From the NCBI GenBank assembly GCA_045535815.1, contig JAZSMJ010000011.1, positions 1 to 47,860 on the forward strand: DNA of 47,860 bases, in the 5' to 3' direction. This stretch comes from JAZSMJ01 sp045535815. Its GTDB lineage: Bacteria; Bacillota; Clostridia; Oscillospirales; CAG-272. Positions 15,008 to 22,476 of the stretch are shown here, piece by piece (positions within the stretch are counted from its first letter, which is position 1; every line of letters begins with the position of its first letter). The notes under the pieces were generated by a model, which was given only the letters and a program-made list of their open reading frames with translations, was not told the DNA's origin and did not search any database. The translations under genes were made by a program, and so were the position numbers.

Positions 15008-17568
15008 AAAACCAAAAGTTTGACGTTCTCGGAATGAGCTGCGCAGTCTGCGTTTCTCACGTTGAGAAGAGCGTACAGGCCCTCGACGGAGTGAGGGACG
15101 TGCGAGTCAGCCTGCTCACAAATTCCATGCACGTTATATACGATGAGCAAAGGCTGAGCGAGACCGCAATTATAGAGGCGGTAAACGCACAGGGGTACCG
15201 ATGCTCTCTGCCAAAGACCGACGAGACGGTACAAAGCGGCGGCGAGAGACTGAGCGATGAGGAGAGGGCGCTCAAGCACAGATTTATAATATCCACCGTT
15301 TTGATGGCAGTGCTCATGTACTTTTCAATGAGTCATATGATACCCTATCCCGTACCGCACTTCTTCCACGATGCCGATTATGCGGCGGCACTGGCGGCAG
15401 TTCAGCTTCTTCTGACCGTGCCGATAATCTGGCTCAACAGAAAATATTTTACCGTCGGCATACCTATGCTTTTAAGGCGCTCACCCAATATGGATACGCT
15501 GGTGGCAATAGGCTCTGGTGCGGCGTTTATATACGGCGTTTTCGCCCTTTGTATGATGGTGTACGGTCAGATAACTGCGAGAATGGATATAGTCGCAAGC
15601 TATTCAATGAGCCTCTATTTTGAGTCGGCAGGAATGATACTTACCCTTGTAACGCTCGGAAAATATCTTGAGGGGCGCTCAAGAAAAAAGACAGGTCAGG
15701 CTCTCTCACGTCTGATAGCACTTGCACCCAGGAGCGCATTCGTCATAAGAGACGGTGTAGAGGTCGAGATAGACAGCTCCGAGATAGCGGTGGGAGATAT
15801 AGTTGCCGTAAGACCGGGGCAGACCCTCGGATGCGACGGAGAGATAGTGTCGGGAAGTGCCGTTCTGGACGAGTCCTCGCTTACGGGCGAGAGCATACCC
15901 TCTGAAAAGAGCGCAGGCGATAAGGTCAGCGCAGGCACCGTCAATATAACGGGAGCCTTCACCTTCAGAGCCGAAAAGGTAGGCTCTGATACGGTCTTAT
16001 CGCAGATGATAAGGCTGGTCGAGGAGGCGGCATCCTCAAAGGCGCCGATAGCAAGACTTGCCGATAAGGTAGCGGCAGTGTTCGTGCCGATAGTAATGAC
16101 CATAGCGGCTATTGCGGCAATAGTATGGCTTATAGCAGGCGAGGGCTTTGAATTTGCTCTGACTACCGGAATTTCGGTCCTTGTAATATCCTGCCCCTGC
16201 GCACTCGGACTTGCAACTCCGCTTGCAATAATGGTTGGTGTCGGACGTGGCGCAGAAAACGGAATACTGATAAGGTCTGCGGCGGCTCTTGAGGCGGCGC
16301 ACTCGATAGATACCGCAGTTATGGATAAGACCGGCACTCTGACAAAGGGAGTTCTTTCAGTCAGCGATATTCTGACCTTTACGGCTACCGAAGACCAGCT
16401 TCTCGAAACAGCCGCCAAGGCAGAGAGCGTATCCGAGCATCCGGTAGCACTTGCTATCATCAAAAAGGCGGCAGAGCGTGGAATAGAGCCTATCCCGTAC
16501 GATAAAAGAGCACAGCTGGGCGCTACCTCTGAGGTAATAGCCGGCAAAGGCATAGTTTATAAAGAAAACGGAGATACCGTTGCCTGCGGAAACATGGCTC
16601 TGATGAGTGAATTCTGCTCCGATACGTCTGCACTTGAAGGGCATATCGAAAGGCTTTCGGGCGAGGGCAAGACTGTTATTGCAGTCTGCAAAAACGGCAG
16701 CCTGATGGGTGCTATAGCAGCATCGGATACTATAAGAGAGAGCAGCGTAAGAGCGGTAGCAGAGCTTAAAAAGCGAGGCATCAGAACGGTTATGCTGACA
16801 GGTGACCGACCCGAGACGGCTAACGCCGTTGCGGCAAGGCTCGGCATAGACGAGGTGATTGCAGGAGTTCTGCCCGACGGTAAGGCGCAGGCGGTAAAGG
16901 ATCTTGCCGAAAAAGAGGGCAGAAGGGTCGCCATGATAGGCGACGGTATAAACGACGCTCCTGCACTTGCGGCGGCTCACGTCGGAATGGCAGTCGGTGC
17001 AGGCACCGATATCGCTATCGAAAGTGCGGATATCGTGCTGATGCGTAATACGCTTGAGGATGCCATCGGCGCAATCACGCTCTCACATAAGGTCATAAAA
17101 AACATAAAAGAAAATCTCTTCTGGGCGTTCTTCTATAACTGCGTTGGCATACCGCTTGCGGCAGGAGTTTTGTGGCCGGCATTCGGTATAAGGCTGTCGC
17201 CTATGATAGGTGCTGCGGCAATGAGCTTAAGCTCGATATTCGTGGTCATGAACGCACTTAGGCTGAGATTTGTAAAGATAAAAGGCGAGGGCTGTGACGG
17301 TGAGTGTCACCTGCCTTCCGAGGCTATGAAAGGAGAAGAAAAAATGGAAAAGGTAAAAAAGGATATGCTGATAGAAGGTATGATGTGTATGCATTGCAGT
17401 GCAAGAGTTGAGGCGGCTCTCAAGGCACTTCCAGGGGTGGACGCCACAATAGACCTTGAGGCTAAAACGGCGCATATCGAGTGCGATAGCAGCGTAAGTG
17501 ACGACGCTCTTACAAGCGCAGTTACAAACGCAGGCTATACGGTGGTCAGCATTACAGCGGCTTCGTAA
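15004..17568 (+). CDS. copA: Copper P1B-type ATPase with fused C-terminal CopZ-like domain
   Basis: An 854-residue Cu(I) exporter. Order: N-terminal heavy-metal domain with GMSCAVC (Cys13, Cys16), membrane helices, actuator motif LTGES, the transmembrane metal site Cys397-Pro-Cys399, phosphorylation motif DKTGT (Asp441), nucleotide site SEHP, and hinge GDGIND (Asp647). After the last helices a linker (GCDGECH) leads to a second heavy-metal domain with GMMCMHC at the C-terminus. Usual CopA has its metal domains at the N-terminus; this tail looks like the separate chaperone CopZ joined in frame, and a strong ribosome binding site remains at the joint (see next entry). It overlaps the thiamine pyrophosphokinase stop by 4 nt. 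No CsoR or CopY regulator is in the window. Confidence 0.94.
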   Translation: MKNQKFDVLGMSCAVCVSHVEKSVQALDGVRDVRVSLLTNSMHVIYDEQRLSETAIIEAVNAQGYRCSLPKTDETVQSGGERLSDEERALKHRFIISTVLMAVLMYFSMSHMIPYPVPHFFHDADYAAALAAVQLLLTVPIIWLNRKYFTVGIPMLLRRSPNMDTLVAIGSGAAFIYGVFALCMMVYGQITARMDIVASYSMSLYFESAGMILTLVTLGKYLEGRSRKKTGQALSRLIALAPRSAFVIRDGVEVEIDSSEIAVGDIVAVRPGQTLGCDGEIVSGSAVLDESSLTGESIPSEKSAGDKVSAGTVNITGAFTFRAEKVGSDTVLSQMIRLVEEAASSKAPIARLADKVAAVFVPIVMTIAAIAAIVWLIAGEGFEFALTTGISVLVISCPCALGLATPLAIMVGVGRGAENGILIRSAAALEAAHSIDTAVMDKTGTLTKGVLSVSDILTFTATEDQLLETAAKAESVSEHPVALAIIKKAAERGIEPIPYDKRAQLGATSEVIAGKGIVYKENGDTVACGNMALMSEFCSDTSALEGHIERLSGEGKTVIAVCKNGSLMGAIAASDTIRESSVRAVAELKKRGIRTVMLTGDRPETANAVAARLGIDEVIAGVLPDGKAQAVKDLAEKEGRRVAMIGDGINDAPALAAAHVGMAVGAGTDIAIESADIVLMRNTLEDAIGAITLSHKVIKNIKENLFWAFFYNCVGIPLAAGVLWPAFGIRLSPMIGAAAMSLSSIFVVMNALRLRFVKIKGEGCDGECHLPSEAMKGEEKMEKVKKDMLIEGMMCMHCSARVEAALKALPGVDATIDLEAKTAHIECDSSVSDDALTSAVTNAGYTVVSITAAS
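17344..17568 (+). CDS. Possible internally started CopZ-like copper chaperone
   Basis: In frame with copA, an ATG at 17344 is preceded by AAAGGAGA (17329-17336) at 7-nt spacing, a near-ideal ribosome binding site. The 74-residue product MEKVKKDMLIEGMMCMHCSA... has the size, N-terminus and CxxC motif of a free CopZ, which delivers Cu(I) to CopA. No stop codon separates it from the ATPase, so the locus could make both a fused and a free chaperone domain. Free product is inference; the sequence signal is direct. Confidence 0.55.
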   Translation: MEKVKKDMLIEGMMCMHCSARVEAALKALPGVDATIDLEAKTAHIECDSSVSDDALTSAVTNAGYTVVSITAAS

Positions 17569-17585
17569 AATACAGAGTACAAACT

Positions 17586-18677
17586 ATGATAAGAAACGAT
17601 ATGACAATGCCGATGGATAAGATACCGTCGGTAAAGTCTGAGATATATATTCCGGTGGAGGGCGCAAGCTACTGCCATCACGCATATATAACGCATTTTA
17701 AGGATAGATTTTTTGCTATGTGGTCGTGCGGCATCGAGCACGAGGACAGTCCGTATCAATGGATAATGATATCAGATTCGCCCGATGCTGTTACCTGGTC
17801 GGAGCCGAGAAGGCTTGTATCGCCCTGTCAGGTAGGGGATGAGCGTGAGGTGCTTACGGCAGGCGGATTTTACGTATTCGGCTCTGTGCTTTACGCATAC
17901 TTCGGATGCTACGGCTACGTCTGGGATGAAAACGGCGTGGCAAGTCATACCAATACCCGACTTTTGTATATGACGAGCAAGGACGGCTTCAACTTCTCCG
18001 AGGCAAAGCTTATGAATATGAGGGTGGTTCCCAATCAGCCTCCGAGACCTACCCGTACGGGCAGACTTATACTTAGCAGTAATATATCCTTCCCGTACAG
18101 CGACGACCCATGCGGAGTGGGAAATTATACCGTGTGCGGAATATACGGAGATACATTCGGTGACGGTGAAGTTATAGACGATTCGCACAGTATAGTTGCC
18201 GTTACAGCCCATCGCAAATGGTCTGCTCCGCTTATCTGCGAGGGAGCTTTTTTCGAGACTGACGACGGAACCTTACATATGTTGCTCCGCAGTAACGAGA
18301 ACATGCTGTGGTGCACCGAGAGCCGTGACAACGGCGAGAGCTGGTGCGAGCCCTTCAAGACCGGGTTTTCAGACGACGGTACCAAATTCGACTGCGGCAG
18401 ACTGCCCGACGGCAGATTTTACGTTGTAAGTAACGCAGTTCCGAAAAACAACGCAAGAAATCCGCTCGTGCTTAGTATATCTGAGGACGGAGAGCTTTTT
18501 GACAGCAGATATATCATCCGTGACGAGCAGTACGATATGCGTTTTGAGGGTGGCTGTAAGATCGGTCTGTACGCATATCCCAACACGCTTATAAAGGACG
18601 GATATATGTACGTTATCTATTCAAAGCAAAAGGAAGCAGTCGAAGTCACACGCATTGCACTTGAAGATATAAAATAA
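17586..18677 (+). CDS. Sialidase-like beta-propeller protein
   Basis: A 363-residue protein without signal peptide or membrane helix. It has the repeat texture of the sialidase/BNR superfamily (repeated blades of WS(C)GIEHED, SPDAVTWSEP, TSKDGFNFSEA) and one clear Asp-box, S-R-D-N-G-E-S-W at 246-253. This suggests a cytosolic six-bladed propeller handling a glycan, such as a sialidase-like or trans-acting glycosidase; catalytic residues cannot be assigned by eye. It begins 17 nt after copA, with only a poor ribosome binding site, so it may be translated by read-on from copA. Alternative in-frame ATGs at residues 6, 8 and 10 are possible. The link to copper is unlikely to be functional. Confidence 0.7.
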   Translation: MIRNDMTMPMDKIPSVKSEIYIPVEGASYCHHAYITHFKDRFFAMWSCGIEHEDSPYQWIMISDSPDAVTWSEPRRLVSPCQVGDEREVLTAGGFYVFGSVLYAYFGCYGYVWDENGVASHTNTRLLYMTSKDGFNFSEAKLMNMRVVPNQPPRPTRTGRLILSSNISFPYSDDPCGVGNYTVCGIYGDTFGDGEVIDDSHSIVAVTAHRKWSAPLICEGAFFETDDGTLHMLLRSNENMLWCTESRDNGESWCEPFKTGFSDDGTKFDCGRLPDGRFYVVSNAVPKNNARNPLVLSISEDGELFDSRYIIRDEQYDMRFEGGCKIGLYAYPNTLIKDGYMYVIYSKQKEAVEVTRIALEDIK

Positions 18678-18686
18678 CCGATCAAG

Positions 18687-18718
18687 GGCGGAAGAGCTAA
18701 GCTTTTTCCGCCTTTTTT
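18687..18718 (+). terminator. Terminator of the hydrolase-copA operon
   Basis: GGCGGAA (18687-18693) pairs with TTCCGCC (18706-18712) around an inner AGCT/AGCT pairing, followed by six T. The remaining spacer to 19017 holds an imperfect ATAAC/GTTAT hairpin near 18724-18755, the promoter of the next gene and its leader. Confidence 0.8.
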
Positions 18719-18867
18719 GTATACCGATAACTACAGGCAGTGCCTGTGGTTATGACTGGTATAGAATTGGTTGTATATTAAAGACCTTTTGGACTCCTGC
18801 TTTTTTCAAACGCTTTAGGACGAACGCTTATAAATGTGAAAATCATTGCATTTTTTGTGAATTTGTA

Positions 18868-18899
18868 TTGACAAAAACATTTTACGGTGATATTATAAT
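18868..18899 (+). promoter_or_regulatory. Promoter of the first surface protein gene
   Basis: TTGACA at 18868-18873, then TATTAT at 18891-18896 (17-nt spacer), overlapping a TATAAT at 18894-18899. The leader is about 110 nt and ends in CGGAGG before the ATG. Confidence 0.65.
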
Positions 18900-19017
18900 G
18901 TTGTGCAATGTTAAATATTGCATAAATAAACATATTTGGTGTGAAAATGGCGCAAATTATGATATTCTGAACGGTTTTGTGTTGCTTTTCACAAATTCAT
19001 TTATCGGAGGCACAATT

Positions 19018-20403
19018 ATGAAAAAAATGCTTAAGATTGCTGTGGCAGTAGCGCTCGTAGCAATGATGCTCGTGTCTAACGTGAGCGCTCTCGTAGTTCT
19101 CGATAACTGCGATAATTTTCAGGTAGACGATGTTCCCGCATGGGCAGGTACATATCTTGAGGCTGTTGAAGACAGCGAAGCTCCCGAAGGAACAGGCTAC
19201 GTTCAGGGTACACCCGTTGACGGTATGGTCCTCTTCCTCAAGGGCTGGGATTACATCGATCTCGGTGAGGTTATGGAAACGGTTTACTTCCACGTTGACG
19301 TTTACGTTCCCGATGCATCCTCTCTCACAGGCGGTCAGCTTGAGCTTACAAGCTCCGGAAACCCTGACAATGAGGAAAATTCCTGGGAAGTTACCGAGCT
19401 CGGTCTTGAGGACGGCTGGAACCACCTCGCACTCAAGGTAAACGAAGGCAACCAGGTCGCCGGCGGTCTTGACTTTACACATTTCAATTGCTTCAGACTT
19501 TACGTCTTTACAGGAAATGCTGAAAATATGATCGCAATAGATAACCTCGGCTTCGGCACAGAGGATGCTATCGATACACCTATCGACAACTGTGACGCCA
19601 TAAAGGAAGACACGGGCTTTGAGGGCAACTCCTGGGCAGGCTCTGACGGCGGATACTACTACGGTGAAGACGGTAACATTTACACAGTAATTGATGACGT
19701 TGAAACTTTAGTTGAAAACGCTGAAGAAATTATTAAGGAAGGTAACGGTTCAATATACGATATCGATAAGGCAACTCTTATCAATATGTTTATCAACACG
19801 ACCGGCTCCTTCGACCTTTCCGAATATGAAGAGGACGGATACCTTATGTTCGACCTTTACCTCAGCGACGGCTACGGCACGTCTCTCGGCGGACAGATCG
19901 AGCTTACGTCCAGCGGCTCCTGCGACGTTGAGGAGATCACATGGAATATGGCTCAGCTCTCCTACATCGACACAGGCTGGAACAAGGTAGCACTTTCCTT
20001 TGCAGATGCTGACGCATGGATGAGCAACGTTGACCTTTCTCAGATAGATCTGTTCAGAATCTACGACTTCGTAGTTGCAGGCGATTACGTTGAAATGATA
20101 GTAGACAACGTTTGCGTAGGTACTTACGACGAGGCTGTTGAGCTCGGATACCTTACTCCCGTAGAAGAAACCGAAGAGGCAACCGAAGAGGCTACTGAAG
20201 AAGCGACAGAAGAAGTGACCGAAGAGGCTACCGAAGAAGCTGCTGAAGAAGCGACAGAAGAAGTGACCGAAAAAGAAACAGCTCCTGCTCCCGCAACTGA
20301 AGAAGAGGGCTCCAATATGGGTCTTATCATCGGTATAGTTGTTGTTGCAGTGGTTGTAGTGGCAGTTATAATCGTTGTCGTTCTCAAGAACAAGAAGAAA
20401 TAA
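19018..20403 (+). CDS. Secreted two-domain surface protein, C-terminal membrane anchor
   Basis: A 461-residue protein of unknown function. Signal peptide 1-24 (cleavage likely after SNVSA). Two homologous beta-rich domains follow, each opening with a DNCD motif (near 28 and 190) and closing with IDNLGFGT or VDNVCVGT, a pattern like galactose-binding or carbohydrate-binding jelly rolls. Then comes a stalk of (T)EEATEEV-type repeats and the tail SNMGLIIGI plus a strongly hydrophobic helix ending KNKKK. There is no LPXTG, so anchoring is by the C-terminal helix. The ATG at 19018 has CGGAGG 9 nt upstream; upstream in-frame codons would overlap the promoter. It is the paralogue of the next gene. 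Codon choice (many GCT, GTT, CTC) suggests high expression. Confidence 0.82.
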   Translation: MKKMLKIAVAVALVAMMLVSNVSALVVLDNCDNFQVDDVPAWAGTYLEAVEDSEAPEGTGYVQGTPVDGMVLFLKGWDYIDLGEVMETVYFHVDVYVPDASSLTGGQLELTSSGNPDNEENSWEVTELGLEDGWNHLALKVNEGNQVAGGLDFTHFNCFRLYVFTGNAENMIAIDNLGFGTEDAIDTPIDNCDAIKEDTGFEGNSWAGSDGGYYYGEDGNIYTVIDDVETLVENAEEIIKEGNGSIYDIDKATLINMFINTTGSFDLSEYEEDGYLMFDLYLSDGYGTSLGGQIELTSSGSCDVEEITWNMAQLSYIDTGWNKVALSFADADAWMSNVDLSQIDLFRIYDFVVAGDYVEMIVDNVCVGTYDEAVELGYLTPVEETEEATEEATEEATEEVTEEATEEAAEEATEEVTEKETAPAPATEEEGSNMGLIIGIVVVAVVVVAVIIVVVLKNKKK

Positions 20404-20415
20404 GTTAAAACAGCG

Positions 20416-20445
20416 AAAAACGAGGCATTGAATGCCTCGTTTTTT
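20416..20445 (+). terminator. Terminator after the first surface protein
   Basis: AAAAACGAGGCA pairs with TGCCTCGTTTTT around TTGAA. Downstream spacer 20446-20872 has a second inverted repeat AAAACGGC/GCCGTTTT (about 20516-20547), two candidate promoters and a structured leader. Confidence 0.85.
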
Positions 20446-20558
20446 ATCTGCGAGATAACAAACGCAAAAATGTTAAAAAAACAGAAATTAAACATCAAAA
20501 TGGCAAAAATCAACAAAAAACGGCTCGGTATTTTTACTCTGCCGTTTTGCTGTTTCTA

Positions 20559-20587
20559 TTGACAAACATCACATGAAATGATATATT
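20559..20587 (+). promoter_or_regulatory. Upstream candidate promoter for the second surface protein
   Basis: TTGACA 20559-20564, 17-nt spacer, TATATT 20582-20587. It would give a leader near 280 nt containing AGATTCT/AGAATCT (about 20638-20678). Confidence 0.5.
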
Positions 20588-20745
20588 TATAATAAAGATT
20601 TAAGATAAAACATAAAATTGGATAAAAACGATATTGTAGATTCTGTGTCTTTGCGTGAAAAAACATACCTAAGAATCTAATGGTAAAAAAACGATAAAAA
20701 TAACCTTGTTTTTTGTTCAGAATTAATCAAAATCACTTTGCACTA

Positions 20746-20774
20746 TTGCAAAACAGGCAATGTTATGATATAAT
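20746..20774 (+). promoter_or_regulatory. Proximal promoter for the second surface protein
   Basis: TTGCAA 20746-20751, 17-nt spacer, TATAAT 20769-20774. The same TTGCAA-17-TATAAT pair precedes the binding lipoprotein gene at 27654. The leader carries a TGCGC-GTA-GCGCA hairpin (about 20819-20832). Confidence 0.7.
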
Positions 20775-20872
20775 AATTTTATCATATCTCATACGATGTC
20801 TTTTATTTACGATAATTTGTGCGCGTAGCGCAAAAAATTATAAATTAAACAAAACATTTTTTGGAGGCAATT

Positions 20873-22279
20873 ATGAAAAGAACATTCAAAATTGTTATGG
20901 CCATCGCGCTCGTAGCAATGATGCTCGTTTCCAATGTAAGCGCACTCGTTGTACTCGAAAACTGTGACGAACACAAGTATAATGATGCAAATCTTTGGGG
21001 CGGCTCCTACATTGAAGCTGTTACAGCTGACGATGCTCCCGAAGGAACAGGTTACATTACAGGTAAGCCCGCAGGCGGTACAGTTCAGATCGTTAAGGGA
21101 TGGGATCCCATCGACCTTTCTGAAATGACAGACGGTTATTTCCACATCGACATCTACGTTGATGACGCCGCTTCCGTTACAGGCGGTCAGCTTGAGCTTT
21201 GCTCTGCAGGCGCAGATAACGAAGAGAACTCTTGGGAAGTTGCTACCCTCGGTCTCGTTGACGGTTGGAACAAGCTCGTTCTCAAGGTAAACGAAGCTAA
21301 CATCGTTGCCGGCGGTCTTGACTATTCCAATTTCAGAAACTTCAGATTCTATGCATTTACAGGTAATGCTGACGCTATATTCGGCGTTGACAACCTCGGC
21401 TTCGGTACAGAAGACGAGATCACTATCGTAGTTGATAACTGTGACGCTCTCGGTGAAGACACAGGCTTTACAGGCAACAGCATCGGTGCAGAAGGTGCTT
21501 ACACTCTCGGTGAAGACGGACTCGTTTACATGCCCGATTACGAAGCAGATGAAGACGGTAATGTTCTCGTCGCAGTTGAAGGCGCAGTAGAAGACTACAT
21601 AAAAGAGGGTAAAGGCTCTCTCTATCAGTGGGATAAGGCTACTCTTATCATCAACTTCTTGACAGATACACCTTACGACCTCTCTGCATATGCAGATGAC
21701 GGTTACCTCATGTTCGACATCTACTTCAGCGATGGCTACGGCACATCTCTCGGTGGACAGATCGAGCTTACATCCGGTCATGCAAGTGACGTTGAAGAAA
21801 TCAGCTGGTCTATGGCAGAGCTCTCCTACATTGAAACAGGCTGGAACAAGGTAGCTCTTTCTCTCGAAACAGCTTCCACATGGATGGATGATGCTGATCT
21901 TTCTCAGATTGACACATTCAGAATTTACGATTTCGTAGTTGCAGGTGAGCCTGTAGAAATTCGTATAGATAACATCTGCTTCGGTACAAAGGCAGAAGCT
22001 ATTGAGCTCGGATACCTCGCTGCTGAAGAAGAAGTAGAAGAAACCGAAGAAGTTACAGAAGAAGTAACTGAAGAGGCTACTGAAGAAGTTACAGAAGAAG
22101 TAACTGAAGAAGCTACTGAAGAAGTAACTGAAGAAGCAACAGAAGAAGCAACTGAAGGAACAGACGCTCCTGCAGTTGAAGAAGAAGGCTCCAACATGGG
22201 TCTTATCATCGGTATCATCGCTGTAGTTGCAGTAGTTGTTATCGTTGTGATCGTAGTTGTTGCAAAGAAAAAGAAATAA
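20873..22279 (+). CDS. Secreted two-domain surface protein, paralogue
   Basis: A 468-residue protein with the same build as the gene before it: signal peptide ending SNVSA, two DNCD-started domains, an (E)EVTEEAT stalk, then SNMGLIIGI and a terminal helix ending AKKKK. Signal peptide, domain ends and anchor are close to identical; loops and stalk length differ, so this is a tandem duplication that has diverged. The ATG at 20873 follows TTGGAGG by 7 nt. Function unknown; a cell-surface glycan-binding or spacer role is possible. The stalk is encoded by imperfect GAAGAAGTAACT-type repeats at 22026-22160 that may change length by slippage. Confidence 0.82.
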   Translation: MKRTFKIVMAIALVAMMLVSNVSALVVLENCDEHKYNDANLWGGSYIEAVTADDAPEGTGYITGKPAGGTVQIVKGWDPIDLSEMTDGYFHIDIYVDDAASVTGGQLELCSAGADNEENSWEVATLGLVDGWNKLVLKVNEANIVAGGLDYSNFRNFRFYAFTGNADAIFGVDNLGFGTEDEITIVVDNCDALGEDTGFTGNSIGAEGAYTLGEDGLVYMPDYEADEDGNVLVAVEGAVEDYIKEGKGSLYQWDKATLIINFLTDTPYDLSAYADDGYLMFDIYFSDGYGTSLGGQIELTSGHASDVEEISWSMAELSYIETGWNKVALSLETASTWMDDADLSQIDTFRIYDFVVAGEPVEIRIDNICFGTKAEAIELGYLAAEEEVEETEEVTEEVTEEATEEVTEEVTEEATEEVTEEATEEATEGTDAPAVEEEGSNMGLIIGIIAVVAVVVIVVIVVVAKKKK

Positions 22280-22301
22280 GATAATTTAACATAATATCTT
22301 C

Positions 22302-22335
22302 CATAACCGTCGGCTATGCCGGCGGTTATGTTTTT
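22302..22335 (+). terminator. Terminator after the second surface protein
   Basis: CATAACCG-T-CGGC (22302-22314) pairs with GCCG-G-CGGTTATG (22318-22330) and is followed by five T. Confidence 0.85.
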
Positions 22336-22391
22336 GTGATGGGTGGAAATGCTTTTCTCCCATCCTTTTTCTTTTAATTAACAAAAAGCAC

Positions 22392-22420
22392 TTGACTTAT
22401 TTTTCAATATGGGTTATACT
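22392..22420 (+). promoter_or_regulatory. Promoter of the zinc-type uptake operon
   Basis: TTGACT 22392-22397, 17-nt spacer, TATACT 22415-22420; predicted start near 22427, inside the operator described next. Confidence 0.75.
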
Positions 22421-22424
22421 AAAA

Positions 22425-22445
22425 TGAAATTGATAATCATTTTCA
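22425..22445. promoter_or_regulatory. Fur-family operator
   Basis: The 21-bp palindrome TGAAATTGAT-A-ATCATTTTCA has one mismatch between its arms. Its inner 19 bp agree at 16 positions with the classical Fur box. It overlaps the expected transcription start, a repression position. Which Fur-family member (Fur, Zur, Mur or PerR) binds cannot be read from the site; the encoded transporter makes Zur or a Mn/Fe sensor likely. Confidence 0.75.
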
Positions 22446-22476
22446 TTTTCGTTTTTGTAATGATATTGGAGATAAG

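Noticed and set aside
15696..16553. 285-codon minus-strand frame in copA
   Set aside because: Antisense to the conserved ATPase core; low-complexity Ser/Ala translation.
20160..20280. Possible CRISPR or minisatellite array
   Set aside because: The repeats are Glu/Thr codons in a stalk, in frame, without spacers of constant length. The same holds at 22026-22160.
20300..20403. LPXTG-type sorting signal on the surface proteins
   Set aside because: The tail is SNMGLIIGI plus helix plus lysines; no LPXTG, NPQTN or similar motif precedes the helix, so they are not obvious sortase substrates.
20807..21781. 324-codon minus-strand frame over the second surface protein
   Set aside because: Shadow of the real gene; Cys/Val-rich translation with no signal or motif, and its start lies within the domain-coding part.
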